From: DASSWB01 sp035705495
Lineage (GTDB): Bacteria > Bacteroidota > Bacteroidia > Flavobacteriales > Flavobacteriaceae
Assembly (NCBI GenBank): GCA_035705495.1
Contig: DASSWB010000086.1
Coordinates: 1 to 30,031, forward strand
DNA: 30,031 nucleotides
Direction of reading: 5' to 3'
Position 1 is the stretch's first letter. Every line of letters begins with the position of its first letter. The position numbers and the translations under genes were made by a program. Below, piece after piece: positions 22,487 to 28,610 of the stretch. A model generated the notes under the pieces. The model saw only the letters and a program-made list of their open reading frames with translations, was not told the DNA's origin and made no database searches.

Positions 22487-23190
22487 CTTTATTGATAAAA
22501 TTCATTTTGGCACATTTAATAGGTGATTTTTTATTACAACCTACAAGTTGGGTGAAGGAAAAGGAAATTAAGAAAGCTGCTTCATTCAAAATTTATTTGC
22601 ATGTTTTAATCCATGCCGGATTGCTTTTTTTGCTGACGTGGGATTTAAATTTGTGGTTGCCGATCGTCATTATTGCATTCAGCCATTTTATTATTGATCT
22701 TTTAAAATTGTATTTTCAAAATGCGGAAACAAGGCGCCGATGGTTTTTTGTGGATCAGATCTTACATCTGACTGTTCTCGTTATTGTTTTTTGTGTTTTG
22801 GAAAAACCATCTTTAAACCTTGAAATACTCTTCACTGAAGCGAATCTCCTGTTTCTGGCAGGCCTCGTTTTTTTGAGTTTTCCTGCTGCGGTGGTCATGC
22901 GGATGTTGCTGATCAAACTTGCTTCAAATATTCCTGATGGTCAAGATGAATCTTTATCAAATGCCGGAACGTACATTGGAATTTTGGAGCGTTTGCTGGT
23001 TTTTGTTTTCATTATAATAAATCATTGGGAAGCTGTCGGTTTTCTAATCGCTGCCAAGTCAATTTTTCGCTTTGGGGATCTCAAGGAATCCAAGGACCGA
23101 AAATTGACAGAATATATCTTGATTGGTACTTTTTTAAGTTTTGGAATTGCGATTTTCTGCGGATTGCTGATTAAAACGTTACTTGTCTAG
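22483..23190 (+). CDS. DUF3307 integral membrane protein
   Basis: A 235-aa membrane protein with about six to seven hydrophobic segments. The start HLIGDFLLQP (His11, Asp15, Gln19), the later AFSHFIIDLLK and FFVDQILHL contain the conserved His/Asp/Gln residues of DUF3307, placed at helix ends as in membrane metal or proton-handling sites. The function is unknown. Pairing with a SatD-family gene recurs in distant bacteria as far as I recall, so the two probably form a regulator-effector module. The stop codon shares the palindrome CTAG with the stop of selO on the other strand. Confidence 0.85.
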   Translation: MTLLIKFILAHLIGDFLLQPTSWVKEKEIKKAASFKIYLHVLIHAGLLFLLTWDLNLWLPIVIIAFSHFIIDLLKLYFQNAETRRRWFFVDQILHLTVLVIVFCVLEKPSLNLEILFTEANLLFLAGLVFLSFPAAVVMRMLLIKLASNIPDGQDESLSNAGTYIGILERLLVFVFIIINHWEAVGFLIAAKSIFRFGDLKESKDRKLTEYILIGTFLSFGIAIFCGLLIKTLLV

Positions 23191-24737
23191 GAACTACAAG
23201 ACAACATTGAACAACCCGCCGTTTTAGAAGCCCAATCTGGTCGTTTCTGAAAAAATTCCTTGGAGGTTTCAGCGTAGGGGTCTTTCAATGCTTTTTCAAG
23301 TTTCAGAAAAAGATAATTTTCTCCTTTTTCAAGTCCTTCTATGGCCTGAAACAGTAAATAATTCCGAAGAATAAAATACGGATTGTTGTTTTTTATCATT
23401 TTCTGAGATTCTTCATGCGGAATTTCATTCTGTTTCAATCGTTCTTGATACGAAAGAATCAAACTGTACAAAAGTGAAATTTGAGTTTCATCCGGGTCAA
23501 CATAAAAACATTTTTCAAAGTATTCAATCAGCGTTTTTTCATCTTCAAAAATCAGTGGTAAATCAATCAAAAGCCTGTAAAATATCGTCATGTCCGGCTG
23601 AATTTCGGACAGCACATTTTCAAAATGATGAATCAAGTCTTTATCATTTTCCCGTAATTCATCCAATCCCAATTTCTTGCACATCATAGCATAGTAACAT
23701 GAATAATAAATATCTTCATAAGCTTCCAAAGCCTGTACAAGAGCGGCGGTTTCTTTGAAAAGAGGAGCAAGTGCGTTTGCCAAACAACCCAAATTCCAAT
23801 ATCCGATAGAGGCTTGTTTTCCAAAGGCATAGCGTCTTCCGGGCAAATCGGTTGTATTGGGAGTAAACGATGGATCGTAATTGTCCATAAATGAAAACGG
23901 ACCGTAATCTATCGTCAGACCTAAGATTGACATGTTATCGGTGTTCATTACACCGTGTACAAAACCGACGCGATGCCATTCCACCATTAATTCCGCAGTC
24001 TTTTTTACCACTTCATCAAAAAAATTCAAAATTTTGTTTTCTCCCTTGATGGTAGGGTAATATTTGTCAATCGTCCAATCTGTCAATTGTTGTAAATTCT
24101 CTTTCTCATTGCATGCAGCGAGTATTTCAAAATTTCCAAATCTCAAAAAACTCGGTGCAACGCGCGAAACAATTGCTCCTGGTTCATAGGCGGGATTTCC
24201 GTTGTAAAACATGTCTCTCAACACATTTTCTCCTGTTGTAACCAAACTTAGGGCACGCGTTGTTGGTACACCGAGATAATACATCGCCTCGCTTACCAAA
24301 TATTCCCTAACCGATGAGCGTAGAACAGCGCGCCCATCGGCACTTCTTGAGTATGCGGTGGGTCCAGCTCCTTTTAGTTGAAGTTCCCAGGTTTTTTCTG
24401 CTGTTTTGATCTCACCCAATGTAATTGCTCTTCCGTCACCCAATTGACCTGCCCAATTTCCGAATTGATGTCCGCCGTAACAAGCGGCATAAGGTCTCAT
24501 TGAGGGAGTCACTAAATTTCCGGCTAAAATATTTAAATCGTTTTTTTCGGGTTGTTCCAGTCCCATTTCTTCTGCAAGCTTTTCATTCCAACTAATGAGT
24601 TTCGGATTTTTTACTGGTGTGGGATGTGCTTTTGAATAAAACGATTTTGGGGTTTGCCTTGGGGATAAATCACCGCTGTTGTCTCCTGGAAAAGTTTGGG
24701 TGAACTCATTTCTAAACTCAATGGCATTCAATTTCAT
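23187..24737 (-). CDS. selO: Protein adenylyltransferase SelO (YdiU/UPF0061)
   Basis: Pseudokinase-fold enzyme that transfers AMP to Ser/Thr/Tyr of target proteins, linked to redox homeostasis. Length 516 aa. Signature blocks: YGGHQFGNWAGQLGDGRA (glycine-rich loop), LQLKGAGPTAYSR (ATP-contacting Lys), RSSVREYL, and HGVMNTDNMSILGLTIDYGPF with the metal-binding Asn and Asp. The C-terminus is GCSMLSCSS: Cys514 occupies the third position from the end, where vertebrate SelO has selenocysteine, with another Cys at 509. It converges on the DUF3307 gene, overlapping by four bases. A hairpin with T tract lies in its leader. Confidence 0.96.
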   Translation of the reverse strand: MKLNAIEFRNEFTQTFPGDNSGDLSPRQTPKSFYSKAHPTPVKNPKLISWNEKLAEEMGLEQPEKNDLNILAGNLVTPSMRPYAACYGGHQFGNWAGQLGDGRAITLGEIKTAEKTWELQLKGAGPTAYSRSADGRAVLRSSVREYLVSEAMYYLGVPTTRALSLVTTGENVLRDMFYNGNPAYEPGAIVSRVAPSFLRFGNFEILAACNEKENLQQLTDWTIDKYYPTIKGENKILNFFDEVVKKTAELMVEWHRVGFVHGVMNTDNMSILGLTIDYGPFSFMDNYDPSFTPNTTDLPGRRYAFGKQASIGYWNLGCLANALAPLFKETAALVQALEAYEDIYYSCYYAMMCKKLGLDELRENDKDLIHHFENVLSEIQPDMTIFYRLLIDLPLIFEDEKTLIEYFEKCFYVDPDETQISLLYSLILSYQERLKQNEIPHEESQKMIKNNNPYFILRNYLLFQAIEGLEKGENYLFLKLEKALKDPYAETSKEFFQKRPDWASKTAGCSMLSCSS

Positions 24738-24753
24738 ACCCCGTATTTTTTAA

Positions 24754-24790
24754 ATAAAAAAACCTGACGTCAGACGACAGGTTTTTTTCC
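24754..24790. terminator. Hairpin with T tracts in the selO leader
   Basis: Arms AAAAAACCTG (24757-24766) and CAGGTTTTTT (24778-24787), 11-nt loop that itself contains the palindrome TGACGTCA (with arm bases). Both strands exit into T runs. It lies 20 bp upstream of the selO ATG; the next upstream minus-strand gene is more than 3 kb away. It may be an attenuator of selO, or only block antisense read-through. Confidence 0.65.
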
Positions 24791-24968
24791 AAACGAACAA
24801 AAACTATTGAATAAATGTAGTAATTTCTTTTTGACAAGGCCTTAAGATAACAAAATTTTAACTAAATTATTGAACATTGATTAATCGTCTAAATATCTTT
24901 TTCAAAGACATATTTTGACGTGTAATTTTAATAATTTTAACGCGTTCCAGAAAACAAATTTTATCGAA

Positions 24969-26219
24969 ATGAAAAACCAGACCCAGATCAAATGTCCCGA
25001 TTGTGGTTGCGCGATTGATGTAAATGATATTCTTTCACATCAGTTGGAAGAAGAACTGCGGAAAAAATTCAACGCACAACTTTCCGAAGAGCGAAAAAGG
25101 GTGGAATCAAAAGAAAATGAGCTGTTGAAACGCCAAGAAGAATTTGAATTAAAGAGAAGGCAACAAAATGAACTCTTTCAGGAAAAATTGGATCAGAAGC
25201 TAAAAGAAGAGCGGCAAATAATAGAACAAAAACTGAAATCCAAATTTTTAGAAGAACAAAGCGATCAGTTGAAGGAACTTCAAAAGGAGTTGAACGAAAA
25301 AAGCGAACAGGTTCGGGAATTGAATCGAAGCAAAGCAGAAATCGAAAAGTTAAAGCGGGAAAAACTTGAGTTGAAAGAAGCTGCAGAAGCGGAAGCTCAG
25401 AAGAAATTGAATGAAATTTTGCTTTCTGAAAAAGAAAAAATACGCAAATCCGAAGAAGAGAAAAATGAAATGAAACTTCGGGAGATGCAGAAGCAGTTGG
25501 AAGACCAAAAAAGGCTGACTGAAGAAATGAAACGGAAGCAAGAGCAAGGAAGCATGCAACTGCAAGGTGAAGTCCAGGAACTTGCCATTGAAGAATGGTT
25601 GGCTTCAAATTTTCCGTTGGATACAATTGATGAAATAAAAAAGGGTGCGCGTGGTGGTGACTGTTTACACGTGGTTCATACGCGTTCAAGGCAAAATTGC
25701 GGTTGCATTTATTATGAAAGTAAGCGTACCAAAGATTTTAATCCTGGTTGGATTGAAAAATTCAAAAGAGACATGCAGGAGAAAGGAGCCAATATTGGAG
25801 TGATCGTTACGGAAGCCATGCCGGCAGGAATGGAACGCATGGGGCTTATGGACGGAATTTGGATATGTTCATACGAAGAATTTAAAGGACTTTGCACCGT
25901 TTTGAGGGAATCAATTATTCAATTAAGCAGCGCCATTGTGAGTCAGGAGAACAAAGGAGACAAAATGCACATGTTGTACGATTATCTAACCAGTAACAGT
26001 TTCAAATTTCAAATAGAGGCTATTGTGGAAGGCTTTACCCAAATGAAAACTGATTTGGAAAGCGAAAAACGCGCGATGCAGCGGATTTGGAAGCAACGCG
26101 AAAAGCAAATTGAAAAAGTTACAATCAATACCGTTGAAATGTATGCTTCAATTAAGGGTATTGCAGGTAAAGCTGTTGGAACCGTACAAGCGCTTGAACT
26201 TGCAGAAGAAGTTGATTGA
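24969..26219 (+). CDS. DUF2130 protein: zinc knuckle, coiled coil, PD-(D/E)XK-like nuclease domain
   Basis: A 416-aa protein starting at the ATG at 24969 (MKNQTQIKCPDCG); an upstream frame extension to 24915 lacks family character. It begins with a CPDCG half-site (Cys9, Cys12), continues as a long charged coiled coil (about 25-200, Glu/Lys/Gln-rich), and ends in the DUF2130 domain (about 200-390). That domain shows GGD (Asp230) and YESK (Glu249, Lys251), spaced like the D...ExK of PD-(D/E)XK nucleases, with a preceding helix EEWL. Families of this type are predicted DNA-processing enzymes, but no substrate is known. It is followed by its own terminator and is not in an operon. Confidence 0.88.
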   Translation: MKNQTQIKCPDCGCAIDVNDILSHQLEEELRKKFNAQLSEERKRVESKENELLKRQEEFELKRRQQNELFQEKLDQKLKEERQIIEQKLKSKFLEEQSDQLKELQKELNEKSEQVRELNRSKAEIEKLKREKLELKEAAEAEAQKKLNEILLSEKEKIRKSEEEKNEMKLREMQKQLEDQKRLTEEMKRKQEQGSMQLQGEVQELAIEEWLASNFPLDTIDEIKKGARGGDCLHVVHTRSRQNCGCIYYESKRTKDFNPGWIEKFKRDMQEKGANIGVIVTEAMPAGMERMGLMDGIWICSYEEFKGLCTVLRESIIQLSSAIVSQENKGDKMHMLYDYLTSNSFKFQIEAIVEGFTQMKTDLESEKRAMQRIWKQREKQIEKVTINTVEMYASIKGIAGKAVGTVQALELAEEVD

Positions 26220-26233
26220 AAAAACGAAATTTC

Positions 26234-26275
26234 AAAAAACCTGTTCGGGTTAATTCTTGAATAGGTTTTCTTTTT
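26234..26275 (+). terminator. Terminator of the DUF2130 gene
   Basis: Eleven-bp stem AAAACCTGTTC (26236-26246) with GAATAGGTTTT (26259-26269), one G-U pair, 12-nt loop, then CTTTTTA. It abuts the -7 element of the next gene. Confidence 0.8.
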
Positions 26276-26282
26276 ACATTTG
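26275..26282 (+). promoter_or_regulatory. TAnnTTTG -7 element upstream of the 117-aa gene
   Basis: TACATTTG, 5 bp before the ATG at 26288, giving a very short leader. No TTG at 17-23 bp. Confidence 0.45.
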
Positions 26283-26287
26283 CACCG

Positions 26288-26641
26288 ATGAAAGGTTCAG
26301 GTAAATTTAATTTTTTGTTTATAGTTCTACTTGTTCTGCTTACGCAGACGGCTGCTTTTGCAGGAGTGGAACCTAGCCATTTTTCCACGGAAAATGAGCC
26401 TGCTGGAGCCGAAATTTCCAAACAAAGCTTTGGAGATGTTTTCTTTATCGAAACGGGTGAACAGATACTGATCTCCGGTGATATTCCTTTTTTCAAATTA
26501 AAAAATAAAGATCAGGCTCGCGTCATTTCTTCGGTCTTGTCTGATTTGGAGGAGCAGAAAAATTACTTGCTATCATCAAAATTTATTGATGTCGGCCTAA
26601 GTTCTTCATTGATTATTTTCCCTTTCCATTATTTCTGGTAA
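26288..26641 (+). CDS. Secreted 117-aa protein of unknown function
   Basis: I do not recognise a domain. It begins with a convincing signal peptide: MKGSGK, a hydrophobic core (FLFIVLLVLLTQTAAF) and a likely cleavage after AFA (residue 25). The mature part is short and soluble with no cysteines, and ends in a hydrophobic stretch VGLSSSLIIFPFHYFW. It could be periplasmic or attached to the outer membrane by the C-terminal segment. No operon partner is closer than 94 bp. Confidence 0.65.
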   Translation: MKGSGKFNFLFIVLLVLLTQTAAFAGVEPSHFSTENEPAGAEISKQSFGDVFFIETGEQILISGDIPFFKLKNKDQARVISSVLSDLEEQKNYLLSSKFIDVGLSSSLIIFPFHYFW

Positions 26642-26735
26642 TTCTTGAAAATTTATTGGATAAGAAAGAGTTCAGTTAATCCTGAACTTATTCCTGTGTA
26701 TTTATTTAACTAGAATTAATTTAATTAACAGAATA

Positions 26736-27197
26736 ATGGATTTATCATTAATACTAATTTCTGGTGCCTTAATAGCGGGCATCGTCGTTCCGATTTATTT
26801 TCTGATCTTCTCAGGTAATAGCGATACAAGAAGATTGATCAAAAAATTCAACGCAGTTGCAAAAGAAAACAATTTGAATATTAAAACCAGGGAAGTCTTT
26901 TGGGATAAAGTAATAGGAATTGATCCCGATGCACAAAAACTTCTAATTTTAAAAATGGAAGATTCAGATTTTTCTTCGGAAATAATAGAGATCTCAAACG
27001 TACAGCAATGTGAACCTGTAACGGATTATTCGGTTTCACAAAACAAGCAGCAGAATCTTGAAACTGTTTATTTGAAATTAAAATTTAACTCAAATCAACA
27101 CCCGATTTCAATTTGTTTTTATGACGCCGCTTCATCCATGATGCCCAATTATGAAATCGAACGCGTGAAAAAATGGTGTGACCTAATTCAAGGATAA
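26736..27197 (+). CDS. Membrane-anchored 153-aa protein of unknown function
   Basis: One N-terminal membrane helix (about 4-26, LILISGALIAGIVVPIYFLIF) followed by a soluble domain of about 120 residues with alternating strands and helices; no recognisable motif. The soluble part most likely faces the cytoplasm (positive DTRRLIKKF after the helix). Resembles the generic single-span hypothetical proteins of Flavobacteriia. Followed by a perfect terminator, so it is monocistronic or the last gene of a unit with the 117-aa gene. Confidence 0.75.
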   Translation: MDLSLILISGALIAGIVVPIYFLIFSGNSDTRRLIKKFNAVAKENNLNIKTREVFWDKVIGIDPDAQKLLILKMEDSDFSSEIIEISNVQQCEPVTDYSVSQNKQQNLETVYLKLKFNSNQHPISICFYDAASSMMPNYEIERVKKWCDLIQG

Positions 27198-27218
27198 TCA
27201 GAATCCTTTTTTGAAAAT

Positions 27219-27248
27219 GAAAAAACTCCGTTTAATACGGAGTTTTTT
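27219..27248 (+). terminator. Terminator after the 153-aa gene
   Basis: Perfect 11-bp stem AAAAACTCCGT (27221-27231) with ACGGAGTTTTT (27237-27247), 5-nt loop, the T run being part of the stem end. Confidence 0.9.
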
Positions 27249-27331
27249 ATTGAATTATTTTCGTGCCCATTTTTTCGTCTGGGAATGATATAGAAAATAA
27301 TTCCTAATATTGCGTTTTCAAAAAATTGCAA

Positions 27332-27541
27332 ATGGATACAAAAGATAGCAACGGTAATATTTTAAACGACGGTGATTCGGTTCATGTGGTAAAGGATCTT
27401 AAAGTAAAAGGAACATCCACCACCCTGAAAAGAGGAAACGTGATTAAGAATATTCGATTAACGGGAAGTCCGGATGAAGTAGAGTGTAGGGTTGGAAAAA
27501 GCGTTTTCGTATTGAAGACCCAATTCCTGAAGAAGGCATAA
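27332..27541 (+). CDS. PhnA/YjdM C-terminal-type domain protein
   Basis: A 69-aa protein matching the C-terminal domain of PhnA/YjdM (DSNGNILNDGDSVHVVKDLKVKG, then KRGNVIKNIRLTG and FVLKTQFLKK). Full-length PhnA has an N-terminal zinc ribbon with about four cysteines, which is absent; the only cysteine is in VECRVG. The start is the ATG at 27332, since the TTG two codons earlier adds nothing. Despite the old phosphonate name, no phosphonate genes are near and the function is unknown. The SH3-like beta fold is inferred from the family. A weak TAATATTG occurs upstream. Confidence 0.85.
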   Translation: MDTKDSNGNILNDGDSVHVVKDLKVKGTSTTLKRGNVIKNIRLTGSPDEVECRVGKSVFVLKTQFLKKA

Positions 27542-27552
27542 TTTCAATAAAG

Positions 27553-27582
27553 AAAAAACCCATTTCTTTCGAAATGGGTTTC
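27553..27582. terminator. Terminator between converging PhnA-like and DUF892 genes
   Basis: Perfect 11-bp stem AAACCCATTTC (27556-27566) with GAAATGGGTTT (27571-27581), 4-nt loop. The T-rich exit is on the minus strand (TTTTTTCTTT), so it mainly ends the DUF892 gene, with weaker use on the plus strand. Confidence 0.85.
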
Positions 27583-27628
27583 CTCTCCAACATAAACATT
27601 GCTAAATTAATAGCAACTCAACCAATCT

Positions 27629-28126
27629 TTATTTTTTTGCCTTACGGTTCAATCTATCTTCTGCCATATCGGTTAGAAGATCATCTGTTTTATATTCTTC
27701 GTCCAACGTTTTTTGCAGTTCGCTAGCGATAGCGTCATGTCCAAGTTCTTTGGCATATCGCACCGCTGTTCCGTAAGCAGATATTTCGTAATGTTCTACC
27801 CGTTGTGCTTCTGCAATTAAGCCAGCATCCATCACTTCCTTCTCGGTATCTTCTTTCAAAAAGCCTTCAGTTTCGGCAATTAAACCTTTCATTGCTTTGC
27901 AAGTTTCTCCCGAAGGTTTTACGCCTAATTTGTCGCAAATTTCTTCAATTCGCTTTTTGTGGTTTTTTGTTTCTTCTAAATGTTTTTCAAAAGCTTTTTG
28001 CAGTTTTGAATCGTTTGCTTTTTTGGCCATTTTTGGTAAAGCTTCGGCTAACTGACTTTCTGCGCTATATAAATCTTTAAGTTCGTGTTCGAATAAATCC
28101 TGTAAGTTCTTCATATCCAATTTCAT
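27629..28126 (-). CDS. DUF892 ferritin-like protein (YciE/YciF family)
   Basis: A 165-aa four-helix ferritin-like protein of the YciE/YciF family, often induced by stress; the function is not settled. Candidate di-iron ligands: Glu in FEHELKDLYSAE (helix 1), Glu and His in HLEETKNHKKRIEE (helix 2), RVEHYEISAYGTA (helix 3) and LDEEYKTDDLLTD (helix 4), which reproduce the usual ExxH-like pattern of the family. The ATG at 28126 is used; another four codons later (28114) begins closer to the family consensus. It is a single gene, converging on the PhnA-like gene across a terminator. Confidence 0.93.
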   Translation of the reverse strand: MKLDMKNLQDLFEHELKDLYSAESQLAEALPKMAKKANDSKLQKAFEKHLEETKNHKKRIEEICDKLGVKPSGETCKAMKGLIAETEGFLKEDTEKEVMDAGLIAEAQRVEHYEISAYGTAVRYAKELGHDAIASELQKTLDEEYKTDDLLTDMAEDRLNRKAKK

Positions 28127-28256
28127 TTTTTTTGTTCTGTAAATTTAATTACGCAGCACCTCGGCCATAGTTAAATAACTAATAAATATTTGTTGTTTTT
28201 TTACTAACAATAATTTTAACGAATAGGAAGCCTAGGAGCTTTGGAGAGGTGTGTTA

Positions 28257-28409
28257 TTAATCCAGTGAATTTTTGGTCACCCAAACTTTCCAAGCCAAGA
28301 GGGCCATTTGAAATTTATTCGCCCTTTGGAGATCCAAGCGTTGTTTGGTAAAACTCGGAAGAAGTTTTTTGTTGAATTTCGAAAGCGTTCTAAAAATGAA
28401 TTTTTTCAT
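28257..28409 (-). CDS. Small basic 50-aa protein, probably conserved
   Basis: A 50-aa, strongly basic peptide from the ATG at 28409 (MKKFIFRTLSKFNKKLLPS, then QRLDLQRANKFQMALLAW and VTKNSLD). I recall similar MKK...LPSF-K-LDL-KA-K-Q-A-W peptides from other Flavobacteriia, some labelled hypothetical, so I believe it is real. One amphipathic helix followed by a more hydrophobic one could make it a peripheral membrane or RNA-binding peptide. Upstream frame extension to 28442 needs a TTG and is less likely. The remaining DNA from 28127 to 28610 shows nothing else except the -7 element of the next gene. Confidence 0.6.
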   Translation of the reverse strand: MKKFIFRTLSKFNKKLLPSFTKQRLDLQRANKFQMALLAWKVWVTKNSLD

Positions 28410-28579
28410 CTTTTGAAATGATTTTGTTCCGAAGATAAGCAATCCGTGGGAATAAATTATTTATGTCCTGTTATTCTGATTTGCGATATGAACCATCATT
28501 TTTTGAGGGGTCAATCCTAAAGTTTGTTTAAATTTTTCATTTTGTCTATAAAAATTATGGGGTGTATTTCAAAAATATT

Positions 28580-28587
28580 TATTTTTG
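28580..28587 (+). promoter_or_regulatory. TAnnTTTG -7 element of the glutamine synthetase gene
   Basis: TATTTTTG, 23 bp before the ATG. No TTG is found at 17-23 bp, so an activator may be required. Confidence 0.5.
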
Positions 28588-28610
28588 TGCTGTAATTTTA
28601 AATAATACAA

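Noticed and set aside
25069..25689. Minus-strand open frame of 206 codons
   Set aside because: It is the antisense of the DUF2130 coiled coil, where Glu/Lys-rich codons read as a Phe/Leu/Ser-rich frame; it has no domain and no start signals.
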